In this document: positions 50,865-60,709 of the stretch, piece by piece | Layout of the letters: every line of letters starts with the position of its first letter | Position numbering within the stretch: position 1 is the stretch's first letter | DNA from: an uncultured Coriobacteriaceae bacterium | GTDB taxonomy: Bacteria > Actinomycetota > Coriobacteriia > Coriobacteriales > Eggerthellaceae | Length of the DNA stretch: 64,000 nucleotides | Assembly: GCA_902768975.1 (NCBI GenBank) | Contig: CACXMZ010000006.1 | Span: 186,001-250,000, forward strand | Direction of reading: 5' to 3' | Program-made: the position numbers and the translations under genes | Notes under the pieces: generated by a model | What the model was told of the DNA's origin: nothing | The model's input: the letters and a program-made list of their open reading frames with translations, nothing else | The model's database searches: none

Positions 50865-51212
50865 TTAGCCGCCAAGCAAGAAACGCTTGTAGTTGGCACC
50901 CCAGTCGGCCATGGATTCGAGGACGGGCGCGAGGCTACGGCCAAGGTCGGTAAGGCTGTATTCCACACGCGGTGGAACTTCAGCATAGACTTCGCGGTGA
51001 ATAAGCCCATTGGCTTCCATTTCGCGCAGATGACTGGTTAAAACCTTCTGCGAAATGCCACCGATGGCACGCTGGAGTTCACCGAATCGTTTGGTGCCAG
51101 GGAGCAGGTCGCGCACGATGAGTACCTGCCACTTGTTACCCATGAGCGAAAGCGTCGCTTCGATATTGTCTTCAGGCAGAGCGCGGAGTTTCTTTTGTTC
51201 TACGATAGCCAT
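50865..51212 (-). CDS. HxlR-family transcriptional regulator
   Basis: 115 residues, winged helix. GNKWQVLIVRDLLPGTKRFGELQRAIGGISQKVLTSHLREMEANGLI is the family hallmark; C-terminal VEYSLTDLGRSLAPVLESMADWG. No conserved Cys of the HxlR/HypR redox type is present, so its signal is unknown. It converges on cbiO and is divergent from murB with 141 bases between, so it could control either side. Confidence 0.9.
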   Translation of the reverse strand: MAIVEQKKLRALPEDNIEATLSLMGNKWQVLIVRDLLPGTKRFGELQRAIGGISQKVLTSHLREMEANGLIHREVYAEVPPRVEYSLTDLGRSLAPVLESMADWGANYKRFLLGG

Positions 51213-51353
51213 ATCTACCCATTTCTTCGGTTACTAACTTTTAGTAAGTATACGCCCCTTGTGCAATAATGAAAAGCGAAACATACAAATGCCCAGATCT
51301 TGGGCGGTGCCCTGTTGGGGTGGCGCACAGGGCGTTTTCGAGATGGGGGAATC

Positions 51354-52262
51354 ATGTCAATCGAAGCTTTAGAACAGCGTCTTGCAGAAGTGCTCGAAGC
51401 AGATTTAATTTTGCGTAATGAACCCATGGCACGCCATACCACCTTTAAGGTAGGAGGTCCTGCCGATTTATTTGTGGCGCCCAGCAGCGTGGACGAAATC
51501 AGTGCCTGCGTCGCAGCTGCCCAGGAAACGGGCGTGCCCTGGCGCGTGTTGGGCGCGGGCTCTAATGTGCTCGTGGCTGACGAAGGCGTGCGCGGTCTAG
51601 TTATTCATTTGGACAAGAATTATTCCAGCATTGCCATTAACGGTACCTTTATCTATGCCCAGGCGGGCGCTACCAATGAAGAAGTGGCCATGAAGGCCCT
51701 GGACAAAGGTCTGCGTGGTTACGAATTTGCTAGCGGTATTCCGGGCAGCATTGGTGGGGCGGCCATCATGAACGCAGGTGCCTACGACGGCGAATTCAAG
51801 GACGTGTGCGAAAACATTATTTGCCTGACTCCCGAAGGCGAAGTGCTTGAAATTAGCGTTGACGATGCCGACCTTGGGTACCGCCATTCGCTCATGATGG
51901 ACAAAGGCTATGTGGTGCTCGAGGCTATCCTGGGCTTGCAGCCAGGCGACACCGCCAAGATTGCTGCCAAGATTGAAGAACTGACGCGTCGTCGGGCTGA
52001 AAAGCAACCGCTTGAAATGGGTAGCGCTGGTTCAACCTTTAAGCGCCCTGAAGGGCACTATGCCGGCCAGCTTATCGAAGAAGCGGGCATGCGTGGGCAC
52101 CGCGTGGGGGATGCCATGGTGTCTGAGAAGCATTGCGGCTTTGTGGTGAATGCGGGCAATGCGACCGCTGCCGACGTCCTTGCGGTTATCCACGATGTCC
52201 AAGAAGCCGTCCTTGCCAACTCAGGCGTCCAACTCGAACCTGAAGTCCGCATCTGGGAGTAA
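51354..52262 (+). CDS. murB: UDP-N-acetylenolpyruvoylglucosamine reductase
   Basis: 302 residues, type IIa-like MurB length. FAD-binding TTFKVGGPADLFV and VLGAGSNVLVADEG, GYEFASGIPGSIGGAAIMNAGAY, catalytic Ser in MGSAGSTFKRPEGHYAGQLIEEAG. It reduces the enolpyruvyl group to make UDP-MurNAc. ATG 51354 chosen because GGGGGA lies upstream; the open frame extends to 51300 without a good site. Confidence 0.95.
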   Translation: MSIEALEQRLAEVLEADLILRNEPMARHTTFKVGGPADLFVAPSSVDEISACVAAAQETGVPWRVLGAGSNVLVADEGVRGLVIHLDKNYSSIAINGTFIYAQAGATNEEVAMKALDKGLRGYEFASGIPGSIGGAAIMNAGAYDGEFKDVCENIICLTPEGEVLEISVDDADLGYRHSLMMDKGYVVLEAILGLQPGDTAKIAAKIEELTRRRAEKQPLEMGSAGSTFKRPEGHYAGQLIEEAGMRGHRVGDAMVSEKHCGFVVNAGNATAADVLAVIHDVQEAVLANSGVQLEPEVRIWE

Positions 52263-52263
52263 T

Positions 52264-52430
52264 TGTTCCGCTGTTCTGTCGAACAGCGGAATCATCGACG
52301 TTGCGCTTTAATCTGCTGGCACCCTAAGCCCTCCGTGCTACGGTCACGCACCAAAGTGCGCTCCCTTCGCCAGTCGGGCTTATTGCGCTCAGCAGATTAA
52401 ATGCTCACTGACTCTTCGACTACCTATGCT
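52264..52430. repeat. Fold-back intergenic element (copy f)
   Basis: Near-duplicate of copy d: hairpin TTCCGCTGTTC / GAACAGCGGAA (52266-52291), outer arms TTTAATCTGCTG (52308-52319) and CAGCAGATTAAA (52390-52401), AAGCCC / GGGCTT, GCACCAAAGTGCG tip, tail TGCTCACTGACTCTTCGAC. The first hairpin differs from copy d by paired changes. Confidence 0.85.
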
Positions 52431-52445
52431 TCTGGAAGCAGTCGT

Positions 52446-52636
52446 GGCTCCTTGTTGCCCTAAACAACCATTGGAGCGTTAGCCAATGGAAGTGCGCTGT
52501 TAAGAAGCGCGCTAGTTTAATTACTGGGTCGAGTGTGGAGGGATGAGGTGAAGCCGGACCCAGTTATTGCGCGCTTCATTTGCGCACTTAGCTTGGCGTT
52601 AAGACGCGAGTTTGTTGTTTAGGGCAACAAGGAGCC
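52446..52636. repeat. Long inverted repeat with perfect 23-bp arms (copy g)
   Basis: Arms 52446-52468 and 52614-52636 are perfectly complementary (GGCTCCTTGTTGCCC... type). Inside are CTGGGTC / GACCCAG and GCGC-rich short stems. Right arm ends 2 bases from the stop of the LOG gene. Its inner sequence differs from copies a-f. With copy f it fills the 376-base gap after murB; no gene is seen there. Confidence 0.8.
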
Positions 52637-52638
52637 TC

Positions 52639-53166
52639 TTAACTTAAGAGGTCAGCTAGTTCGGTGATGGATCTGACTTCAGTGAAGGGGCTTTCTTCGG
52701 GGTCCAGGAAGCCGTTAGTTACTAGGCCATGCAGCGCGGCCACAAAGTGGTCGTAGCAACCATTGATATTCACGATAAACACGGGCTTGTCTATAAACCC
52801 GAGCTTCTTTTGCGAAAGGACTTCGGTGATTTCTTCGAAGGACCCAATGCCGCCAGGTAGCATAATGAAGGCATCAGCTTCGCCATAGAGCAGGGCCTTA
52901 CGTTCCGCCATGGTTTCGACGATGGTCGCATTTTCCAGGCGCACGTTCAGCTGCTCGCGGTCAACTAAGAAGCGCGGGATAATGCCGTGGACCGCACCGC
53001 CATGTTCAAGCACGGCGTCGGAAAGGGCGCCCATCATGCCTATGCCGCCACCGCCATACACGAGCGTGTGGCCCGCCTGCGCCATCCAGGTTCCCAGGTC
53101 GATGGCAGACTGCTTGAAGGCAGGGTCGTTCCCTTCGTTCACGCCACAATATACCGTTATGTTCAT
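52639..53166 (-). CDS. LOG-family TIGR00730 Rossmann-fold protein
   Basis: 175 residues. GGGGIGMMGALSDAVLEHGG and PGGIGSFEEITEVLSQKKLG correspond to the GGGxxGxMG and PGGxGT.xE motifs of LOG proteins (cytokinin riboside 5'-monophosphate phosphoribohydrolases), which release base from nucleoside monophosphates. The second motif has Ser where Thr is usual. Start at 53166 with GAGGTGG upstream; GTG 53175 is an alternative. Physiological substrate in bacteria is uncertain. Confidence 0.88.
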   Translation of the reverse strand: MNITVYCGVNEGNDPAFKQSAIDLGTWMAQAGHTLVYGGGGIGMMGALSDAVLEHGGAVHGIIPRFLVDREQLNVRLENATIVETMAERKALLYGEADAFIMLPGGIGSFEEITEVLSQKKLGFIDKPVFIVNINGCYDHFVAALHGLVTNGFLDPEESPFTEVRSITELADLLS

Positions 53167-53220
53167 AGAAGCCACCTCAAGTGCACGTTGCTGTTTGGAT
53201 GGCTACAGTATAGCGCTTGG

Positions 53221-55125
53221 CTAGACCGCAAGACCAAAGTCGAAGCTGCGCAATGCACGGAAGCGTTCGTTGGTCTGCATCAGTTCAGTGGGCGAGCCGT
53301 CCATTTCGATGGCGCCGCCTTCAATGAATATCACGCGGTCAAAGCGTTCAATGTCCTGTAGGTGGTGGGTGATCATGACCAAGCTTTTGTTGGCGGCAAT
53401 CTTAAACAGCGTGTCGAGCAATGCCGATTCAGTAATCGGGTCAAGCCCAACCGTGGGTTCGTCGAGCAAGATGCAGCCCACGCGGGAAAGCAGCACGCGC
53501 GCCAAGGCAATACGATGACGTTCGCCACCCGAAAAACGCATGCCCGCTTCGTCGACCATGGTGTCCAGGCCTTTGGGAAGGCGCTTGACCATGTCGGTTA
53601 GCTCAACGGCATCGATTGCTGCCCAGATTTCTTCGTCAGTAGCATCTTCGCGGCCAATGCGCAGGTTGTCGCGCAAGGTGCGATTAAACAGGTAGGCATT
53701 CTGTTGCACTACGCCAATGTATTCATGCACGTGGCCGGCGAGTTGCTCCACTTCGGTGCCGTCTATGCGAATGCTGCCGGTACTGCATTGTAGGTCGCCG
53801 CGAATGAGGGAGGCGAGGGTAGATTTGCCCGAGCCAGAACGCCCAAGGATGGCTACCTTTTCGCCAGGGGCGATGGAAAGTGAAAGTTCATTGAGCACCT
53901 TGTGTCCTCCAAGATGCGCAAAGCTCACCTTGTCAATTTCGATGCCTACTGTCTTGCCTTCCTGGGCAAGTTTGGTGGCACCTTCGGTTACAGAAAGCGG
54001 CACCTGCACTTCTTCAACAGGGGTGCTTTCAACCTGGTTCATGAGGTCGTTTAAAGTAAAGCGCACCGCAGACATGGAACCCAGGGCCTTGGTGTCCACG
54101 TCGAGTACTTCGTCGCTTACGCGCGGGTAGGCATTGAGGCGTGCGACAGAGTCACGGTAGACATTTGCCTGGGTTGCAGCAGCGGTCATGGGCATGAAAG
54201 CTTCGATAAGCGGGAAGAAACCGAGCACGAAGGCAGCAATCCAGTCGGCGCGGGGAAGGCCACTGCCACCAAAATGGTGCCCTGCCCACACAAACACAAT
54301 CACAGCGCCAAAGGTGAGCAGCGCCATGGACGCGAGGTCGTTCTTGCGATAGTAGGCGTCAAGCGCCGCAGCCTGTTCGTGCCGTGCTTCGCTTTCCTGC
54401 TTGGCTTGCTTAAGGTAGTCCTTGCCGCGACCAGCAAACACCCAGTCGGTTGAACCCAGAAGGTTGTCGGTCAGGTTGGCATAGAGTTCATTCTTGCGTG
54501 CTTTTTCGCATTCGATACGCGCAGCATTAAACTGCACCGAAAGCATGGGAAGAATAACAGCAACAATAAGCAGGACCACCAGAATAGCCAGCCCAAAGAG
54601 CAGGTCGAATATACCAAAGAACAGAGCAACAACAAGGAGCAGGACCCACCCAATAACGATGGGGAAGATGGTGCGCAAGTACAGATTTTGCAGATGTCCG
54701 ATGTCTTCGGCTATGAGGCCCAAGAAGTCGCCAAGGCGGTGGGTGCTCTTGAGCTGCATGGCCTGGGATTCAAGGGCGCCATATAGACGCAGGCGCAGGT
54801 CGCTGGTCATGCGGAAGACCCAGTCGTGGGAAACTAGACGTTCTATATAGCGTAGGATGGGCTTACCCAGGCCAAAGACTTGCACGAAAGCCACGGGTGT
54901 GAGTACGACGAAGATGCCACCGTCGAGGCGTTCAGCGCAGCGGCTAATCAGATAGCCCGACGTGAACATGAGCAGGGCGGCGAAGGCAAACATGGCAACG
55001 CCCAACACTAATGCCTGCAGAAGTTCCTTGCGATACAGGCCGAAATAGGGGCGTACCCACGCATCATTTTCAGGAAGAAAGCCAAAGAGCGTTTTGGGTG
55101 AGAAGCTGCCTTTGGGTTCGCTCAT
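53221..55125 (-). CDS. cydC: Thiol reductant ABC exporter subunit CydC
   Basis: 634 residues. N-terminal six-helix exporter domain (about 20-330), C-terminal ATPase with GRSGSGKSTLASLIRGDL, FSGGERHRIALARVLL and CILLDEPTVGLDP. Heterodimer with CydD exports cysteine/glutathione-type thiols and is needed for cytochrome bd assembly. A linker of about 60 residues precedes the ATPase. Overlaps cydD by 4 bases. No cydAB is in the window. Confidence 0.93.
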   Translation of the reverse strand: MSEPKGSFSPKTLFGFLPENDAWVRPYFGLYRKELLQALVLGVAMFAFAALLMFTSGYLISRCAERLDGGIFVVLTPVAFVQVFGLGKPILRYIERLVSHDWVFRMTSDLRLRLYGALESQAMQLKSTHRLGDFLGLIAEDIGHLQNLYLRTIFPIVIGWVLLLVVALFFGIFDLLFGLAILVVLLIVAVILPMLSVQFNAARIECEKARKNELYANLTDNLLGSTDWVFAGRGKDYLKQAKQESEARHEQAAALDAYYRKNDLASMALLTFGAVIVFVWAGHHFGGSGLPRADWIAAFVLGFFPLIEAFMPMTAAATQANVYRDSVARLNAYPRVSDEVLDVDTKALGSMSAVRFTLNDLMNQVESTPVEEVQVPLSVTEGATKLAQEGKTVGIEIDKVSFAHLGGHKVLNELSLSIAPGEKVAILGRSGSGKSTLASLIRGDLQCSTGSIRIDGTEVEQLAGHVHEYIGVVQQNAYLFNRTLRDNLRIGREDATDEEIWAAIDAVELTDMVKRLPKGLDTMVDEAGMRFSGGERHRIALARVLLSRVGCILLDEPTVGLDPITESALLDTLFKIAANKSLVMITHHLQDIERFDRVIFIEGGAIEMDGSPTELMQTNERFRALRSFDFGLAV

Positions 55126-56864
55126 GCCACGTCACCCCCGTTCATGGCGCGGGCAAGTTCTATCAGCTTGCCTTGGGCAGCAAGTAAGTCTTCCAGGCTG
55201 CCCTGTTCAACAATGCGCCCGTGTTCCAGAACCAAGATGTGGTCCATGGCCGAAAGCCAATGGAGGCGATGCGTGGCAAAAAAGACCAGCTTGCCCTCCA
55301 TGAGGGGCAGCATGCGTTCTTTGAGTTCAAATTCAGTTTCAATGTCGAGGTGGGCCGTGGGCTCGTCGAATAGGAGCACCTTACGGGCAGGGTCGAGCAA
55401 GGCGCGTGCGAAAGCAATACGCTGTGCCTGACCACCCGAAAGCCCGCGACCACCTTCACCAATGATGGTATCCAAGCCCTCTGGCAGTTCGGCTACTAAT
55501 TCACCGAGGCCGCAGACCTCAACTGCATGGGCAATGGCATCTTCGCTTGCATCAGGCGAATAGAAGCAGATATTGTCGCGCAAACTAGCATGGAAGATAT
55601 ACGGGTCCTGCGGAATGTAGAGCAATTGCTTCTGCCAGCTTTCCTGCTGTAGGCTCTGCGTTTGAACGCCGTTTACTTCAATGGTGCCACCGCTTGCTTG
55701 GGCAAAGCCGCCGAGCAAATTAACCAAGGTGGATTTACCTGAGCCACTCGTGCCAACAATGCCAACCTTGGCAAAGCCTTCAGCACTGAAGTTAATCTGC
55801 TCAAGTGCAGCGATTAATTCGCCGCTTTCATTGTCTGCGCGGGCGTAGCTATAGTCCACTTCTTTAAAAGCGAGACGCGAGTTTTCGTCCCACGGCGTAA
55901 TTTCAACTTCTCCGTGCTCCTCTTGTTTGGAAGCAATCATGCGCGTGATGTTCGCAAGGGCATTTTTGCCGTCCAGGGACGCATGGAAGTCGCCGGCGAA
56001 TTCGCGAATGGGCTTGAAGAATTCAGGCGAAAGGACAAGCACCATGAGTGCAGGGAAAAGCAGAATCGAGCCGCTGATCAGGCGAAAGCCCAACATGATA
56101 GAAACCGCCGCCACGCCTAGGGTGGCGAAAAGGTCGAGTACCGCGCCCGAAAGCGTGGCCGTTTTAAGGGTATTGATGGTGGCTCCGCGGAAATCTTCGC
56201 TTACCTTGAAAATACGCTTGCCATAACTTTTTGATTGTCCAAAAACAGCGAGGGTTTCAATACCGCGTAGAGTGTCGACAAAATGGTTGGAAAGCGCATT
56301 GTAAGTTTCGTATTGCGCAGCAGCACGCGCGCTTGCCTGGCGCCCGAGCATAATCATGTAAAAGATAATGACCGGGTAAAACATCAGAAGAATAACGGCT
56401 GAAATCCAGTCGAGGCGCAGCGCCGCAATAAACACGGGAAGGGGAATGGCAACCACGCCAATTATCTTGGGCAGGATTAGGGCAAGATAAGTTTCAACCA
56501 GGTCGACGCCTTCAAGGGCAGCCTGCGAAACGGCCGCTGTTCCATGGGCGTTTACCAAATTCGTTTTTGCGCCAAATACCCCTTCGAGCAATTCTTCACG
56601 AAGTTCGCTCGAACGTTCGTGGGCAAAGCGGGCAAGAAAGCTATCACGGATAAAGAGCAGTACTTGTCGCCCAAAGAAGCAAGCGGCAAAAATAGCTATG
56701 AGCGTGAACTGGTCGGGCAGAGCGCCGCCTTCCCACAGGTTGGTTATGGCGCGAGCAAGGCAGTAGGCTTGGGTAATGACACACGCAGCTTCGGCAAGCG
56801 AAAAAAGGAGCAGAAGCCCCATGACCATCCCCACTTTAGGTAGGGTAAATAAAGATCGATCCAT
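55122..56864 (-). CDS. cydD: Thiol reductant ABC exporter subunit CydD
   Basis: 580 residues. Exporter domain with EASIRLMFYPVIIFYMIMLGRQASARAA-type CydD helices (residues about 15-310) and ATPase with GTSGSGKSTLVNLLGGF, LSGGQAQRIAFARALL and VLLFDEPTAHLD. Start ATG 56864; a TTG at 56867 precedes it. First gene of the cydDC pair. Confidence 0.93.
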   Translation of the reverse strand: MDRSLFTLPKVGMVMGLLLLFSLAEAACVITQAYCLARAITNLWEGGALPDQFTLIAIFAACFFGRQVLLFIRDSFLARFAHERSSELREELLEGVFGAKTNLVNAHGTAAVSQAALEGVDLVETYLALILPKIIGVVAIPLPVFIAALRLDWISAVILLMFYPVIIFYMIMLGRQASARAAAQYETYNALSNHFVDTLRGIETLAVFGQSKSYGKRIFKVSEDFRGATINTLKTATLSGAVLDLFATLGVAAVSIMLGFRLISGSILLFPALMVLVLSPEFFKPIREFAGDFHASLDGKNALANITRMIASKQEEHGEVEITPWDENSRLAFKEVDYSYARADNESGELIAALEQINFSAEGFAKVGIVGTSGSGKSTLVNLLGGFAQASGGTIEVNGVQTQSLQQESWQKQLLYIPQDPYIFHASLRDNICFYSPDASEDAIAHAVEVCGLGELVAELPEGLDTIIGEGGRGLSGGQAQRIAFARALLDPARKVLLFDEPTAHLDIETEFELKERMLPLMEGKLVFFATHRLHWLSAMDHILVLEHGRIVEQGSLEDLLAAQGKLIELARAMNGGDVA

Positions 56865-56986
56865 CAAAGCAAAAGCTCGTTTCGTATGCCGATTGCTGTC
56901 CAGAGAATTTTAAAAGAGCTCATATATGGCTTGTAAATCGCGCCCTTCATCTCACATTACCTACTTGAAAGCACGGTAACGCTACA

Positions 56987-57011
56987 GCGGGGGGTGTAGC
57001 ACCCCCCCCGC
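56987..57011 (-). terminator. GC-rich hairpin downstream of upp
   Basis: GCGGGGGGTG and CACCCCCCCCGC pair almost perfectly across a short loop, about 40 bases after the upp stop. No T-run, so a factor-independent role is uncertain. Confidence 0.45.
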
Positions 57012-57049
57012 AATAGTTCGACTTATTGCAAGAACGAATGGCCTGTTGT

Positions 57050-57679
57050 TTACTTGGTACCAAAAATGCGGTCGCCCGCGTCGCCCAAACCAGGAACGAT
57101 ATAGGCAGCTTCGTTGAGCTTTTCGTCGATGGCAGCAACGTAAATGTCGATGTCGGGGTGGGTTTCCTGAACAGCCGCAATACCTTCGGGCGCTGCTACC
57201 AAATTCATGAGGCGGATTTTCTTGCAACCGCGCTTCTTCAGGCTCGAAATGGCATCGGCAGCACTGCCGCCCGTGGCCAGCATGGGGTCGACTACGATTA
57301 TTTCGGAGTTTTCAACACCTTCAGGCATCTTGTAGTAATACTCGACGGGCTTGTGAGTTTCTTCGTCGCGGTACAGACCAATGTGGCCTACGTGGGCGAA
57401 GGGCATCAGTTCCAAGAGACCATCTACCATGCCGATACCAGCGCGCAGGATAGGTACGATGGTAAAGAAATTTTCCGCCAGCATGGGGAAGGTACCTTCG
57501 CAGATGGGTGTTTCAATCTTAACCTGCTTGGTTGAAAAGTCGCGGGTTACTTCATAGCCCATAAGAAGGGATATTTCCTTTAGCAACAAGCGGAATTCTT
57601 GAGGCCTCGTGTCCTTCCGGCGCATGCGTGCCAGCTTGTCAGAAATGAGGGGGTGATCTAAAACATGTACTTCGGCCAT
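57050..57679 (-). CDS. upp: Uracil phosphoribosyltransferase
   Basis: 209 residues, standard. [27 protein letters not shown] at the start, [22 protein letters not shown] loop [16 protein letters not shown], and [17 protein letters not shown] at the C-terminus. It converts uracil + PRPP to UMP. It is divergent from the uracil permease gene uraA, making a salvage pair. Confidence 0.97.
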   Translation of the reverse strand: MAEVHVLDHPLISDKLARMRRKDTRPQEFRLLLKEISLLMGYEVTRDFSTKQVKIETPICEGTFPMLAENFFTIVPILRAGIGMVDGLLELMPFAHVGHIGLYRDEETHKPVEYYYKMPEGVENSEIIVVDPMLATGGSAADAISSLKKRGCKKIRLMNLVAAPEGIAAVQETHPDIDIYVAAIDEKLNEAAYIVPGLGDAGDRIFGTK

Positions 57680-57832
57680 TTGTGAGCCCTTTCTGCTATA
57701 AGGATGCGCTTAAGTCTATTATAATCACAGCTGAGAACTTTAAGCTTTACCACGGCCGAAATAATCTCCTAAATGCACCACGCGTTGTATGGCTTAAAAC
57801 TAACGAGAAGCTTTATTTGAATTGGAGATGAA

Positions 57833-59203
57833 ATGGCCAAAGACGTCCTTATCAATGATGTTCCTACGATGGGTGCCCAGGATGCCCCTGGTGCTGTTTA
57901 TGACGCGCGCGAACTGGGCATTCCGAAAATGACCATCTTTGGTTTCCAGCATATGTTCGCGATGTTTGGCGCAACTATTCTGGTACCTATCCTGACTGGT
58001 CTTTCGGTTTCAGCCACCTTGCTGTTTGCGGGTTTGGGCACCTTGTTGTTCCACTTCCTTACCAAGCGCAAGGTTCCCGCCTTCCTGGGTTCATCTTTCG
58101 CATTTTTGGCGGGCTATTTTGCTATCGCGCCTAATGGGGAACCTGAACTGCTCCCGTATGCCTGCCTGGGCGTGGCATTTGCGGGCTTGCTATACTTGCT
58201 GCTTTCGCTTTTGTTCAAGGTATTTGGCGCGAACCGCGTTATGCGTTTCTTCCCGCCGGTAGTAACTGGTCCCATTGTTATTGCCATCGGCCTTATCCTT
58301 GCGCCTTCGGCCATTAACAACTGTTCGACGAATTGGCTCGTGGCCATTATTGCCGTTGGCACCATTATCGTGTGCAACGTCTGGGGTAAGGGCATGATTA
58401 AGATTATCCCCATCCTCATGGGCGTTATCGTGTCCTACTTTGCCGCTTTGTTGTTGGGCGAAGTGGACCTTTCGGGTGTGGCGACGGCTGCTTGGGTTGG
58501 TATGCCCATCGACTGGGATCGCACGGTATTTGGTCTGGCAGGCGGCATGGATTCTGGCCTTGCACTTACGGCCATTATTACCATTATGCCCATTGCTTTG
58601 GCTTCGATGATCGAACACATCGGCGACATTTCCGCCATCAGTTCGACCACCAACCGAAACTTCATTGCTGAACCTGGCTTACACCGCACGCTTTTGGGCG
58701 ACGGCTTGGCAACCATTGCAGCGTCCCTGTTTGGCGCGCCAGCCAATACGACCTATGGTGAAAACACGGGCGTGCTGGCATTAACTAAGGTGTTCGACCC
58801 CCGTGTGGTTGAACTGGCAGCTTGCTTCGCCATCCTGTTTAGCTTCTGCCCGAAGTTTGCCGCACTTATTGGTTCCATGCCTGCCAGCGTAGTGGGTGGC
58901 GTGTCCATTATTTTGTACGGCATGATTTCAGGCGTGGGCGTGCGCAACCTCATTGAAAACCAGGTTGACTTTGAAAAGAGCCGTAATGTTATTATCGCGG
59001 CTGTTATTCTGGGTATGGCTATTGGTATTGCGTACAGCAGCGCTGGCGCCGTGGTTATTCCAGTAGGCGAAACGTCGATTTCGCTGACCGGCTTGGCCGT
59101 GGGTGCGCTTGTTGGCATTTTGCTGAACGCGTGGCTACCTGGTATGGACGAATACGTGGTTGAAAAGACCCCACCGACTTCAATGGAGGGCTGGCCGCTC
59201 TAG
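57833..59203 (+). CDS. uraA: Uracil permease (NCS2/UraA family)
   Basis: 456 residues, about 14 membrane segments. GFQHMFAMFGATILVPILTGLSVSATLLFAGLGTLLFH, AFLGSSFAFLAGY, MIEHIGDISAISSTTNRNF and GAPANTTYGENTGVLALTKV are the substrate-site motifs of UraA (Glu in EHIGD and ENTG). Proton-coupled uracil uptake, adjacent to upp. GGAGATGAA precedes the ATG. Confidence 0.95.
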   Translation: MAKDVLINDVPTMGAQDAPGAVYDARELGIPKMTIFGFQHMFAMFGATILVPILTGLSVSATLLFAGLGTLLFHFLTKRKVPAFLGSSFAFLAGYFAIAPNGEPELLPYACLGVAFAGLLYLLLSLLFKVFGANRVMRFFPPVVTGPIVIAIGLILAPSAINNCSTNWLVAIIAVGTIIVCNVWGKGMIKIIPILMGVIVSYFAALLLGEVDLSGVATAAWVGMPIDWDRTVFGLAGGMDSGLALTAIITIMPIALASMIEHIGDISAISSTTNRNFIAEPGLHRTLLGDGLATIAASLFGAPANTTYGENTGVLALTKVFDPRVVELAACFAILFSFCPKFAALIGSMPASVVGGVSIILYGMISGVGVRNLIENQVDFEKSRNVIIAAVILGMAIGIAYSSAGAVVIPVGETSISLTGLAVGALVGILLNAWLPGMDEYVVEKTPPTSMEGWPL

Positions 59204-59247
59204 TTTAGTTCGCCAGTCTGCAGATGGAATGAATCGGTGCTGCGCTC

Positions 59248-59366
59248 CGATTATGCGCCCCATCTTGTTCCTTGTTTTGCTTGTCGTGTAGCAAAGTACA
59301 CTTCGGTGCAAAGCTGGGCAATCTAAGGCGTATAATCGTTCCTCGCTGATTTTTAGAAAACCTATG
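59248..59366. repeat. Fold-back intergenic element (copy h)
   Basis: Arms CGATTATGCGCC (59248-59259) and GGCGTATAATCG (59327-59338) pair 12/12 counting one G-T. Inner TTTGC / GCAAAG and GTGTAGCAAAGTACAC stems; the words CATCTTGTTCCTTGTTTTGC and GGGCAATCTAA recall copy c. Tail CCTCGCTGA. Lies between uraA and the ABC permease gene. Confidence 0.7.
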
Positions 59367-59379
59367 GCATAAGGATTAC

Positions 59380-60051
59380 TTGTTGGATTTTAATGCGATG
59401 GCAGAATACTTGCCCCTGTATGTGCAGGCCTTTTGGCTGACGCTGCGCATTGGCTTAGTGGGCATTTTTGGCTCAATTCTTATTGGGCTTATTGTTGCCA
59501 TGGTGGTGCACTTCAAGGTGCCGGTGCTTAAGCAAATCGCGGGCGCCTATGTGGAACTCTTCCGCAATACGCCCTTGCTTATCCAGCTGTTCTTCATGTA
59601 CTTTGCCCTGCCGCGCATGGGTGTGCCCATTACGGCCGAAGCCTGCGGCATGCTTGGCCTGGCGCTTTTGGGTGGTGCCTATATGGCCGAAAGTTTTCGC
59701 AGTGGCCTTGAAGCGGTCGAAAGCATTCAATTTGAAAGTGCTCTGGCGCTTGGCATGACCCGCGCGCAGCTTATGCGCCATGTGGTTTTGCCGCAGGCGG
59801 TTACGCTTTCCATCCAGTCCTTTGTGGCAAACATCATCTTTCTACTGAAAGAAACAAGCGTCTTTTCCGCTATCAGCCTGATGGACCTTATGTTTGTGGC
59901 CAAAGACCTCATTGGACTTTACTACAAAACGACCGAATGCCTGGTCCTGCTGGTCATTTTCTACCTCATCATGATTCTGCCCGTTTCCATTTTGGGCACC
60001 TATGTCGAAAGGAGGTTGCGCCATGGATCTTTTGGGCCTGCTGGGGCTTGA
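59380..60051 (+). CDS. Amino acid ABC transporter permease (HisM/GlnP type), first copy
   Basis: 223 residues, about five membrane helices. NTPLLIQLFFMYFALPRMG and the EAA loop EALALGMTRAQLMRHVVLPQA-like ESALALGMTRAQLMRHVVLPQAV are typical of polar-amino-acid uptake permeases. TTG start with AAGGA upstream. It overlaps the next permease gene by 29 bases. Confidence 0.9.
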   Translation: MLDFNAMAEYLPLYVQAFWLTLRIGLVGIFGSILIGLIVAMVVHFKVPVLKQIAGAYVELFRNTPLLIQLFFMYFALPRMGVPITAEACGMLGLALLGGAYMAESFRSGLEAVESIQFESALALGMTRAQLMRHVVLPQAVTLSIQSFVANIIFLLKETSVFSAISLMDLMFVAKDLIGLYYKTTECLVLLVIFYLIMILPVSILGTYVERRLRHGSFGPAGA

Positions 60052-60709
60052 TGTCTTGTTCAAAGGAACCAACGCGCTGCGCCTCCTGGGTGGCCTGTGG
60101 GTGGCAGTGCGCATCAGCCTGATTTCGGTTGCCTTCAGCATTGTGGGCGGCCTGCTGTTCGGTATTTTCATGACGTGGAAAAACCCGGTGGCCAAGATTA
60201 TTTCGCGCCTGTACTTGGAAGTGGTGCGCATTATGCCGCAGCTCGTGTTGTTGTTCATCGTATTCTTCGGCGGCACACGTGCGCTTGGTTTGAACATCGA
60301 CGCAGAGCTTTCTGCCATCATTGTTTTTAGTTTCTGGGGCATAGGCGAAATGGGCGACTTGGTGCGCGGTGCTCTGGAAAGCATCCCCAAGCATCAATAC
60401 GAAGCGGCCGAAGCGCTGGGCTTAAACCGTGCGCAAATGTATAGGCACGTGGTTATTCCGCTCGCGGTGCGCAGGCTTATTCCCATGTCCATTAATCTGG
60501 TTACGCGCATGATCAAAACGACCAGCCTTATTATGATGATAGGCGTGGTCGAAGTTATGAAGGTCGGTCAGCAGATAATCGAAGCAAATCGTATGACCAG
60601 CCCCAATGCGGTGTTTGGCATCTACGGAATTATTCTCTTGCTATACTTTTTGGCATGTTGGCCCATATCCAAGTTGGGCGAACGTTTGGAAAGGAAGTGG
60701 GCAGCGTAA
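60023..60709 (+). CDS. Amino acid ABC transporter permease (HisM/GlnP type), second copy
   Basis: 228 residues, membrane protein of the same family: RIMPQLVLLFIVFFGGTRALG and EAAEALGLNRAQMYRHVVIPLAVRRLIPM. Start ATG 60023 has the strong AAAGGAGG within the end of the first permease gene. The two permeases would form a heterodimeric channel. Confidence 0.92.
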   Translation: MDLLGLLGLDVLFKGTNALRLLGGLWVAVRISLISVAFSIVGGLLFGIFMTWKNPVAKIISRLYLEVVRIMPQLVLLFIVFFGGTRALGLNIDAELSAIIVFSFWGIGEMGDLVRGALESIPKHQYEAAEALGLNRAQMYRHVVIPLAVRRLIPMSINLVTRMIKTTSLIMMIGVVEVMKVGQQIIEANRMTSPNAVFGIYGIILLLYFLACWPISKLGERLERKWAA

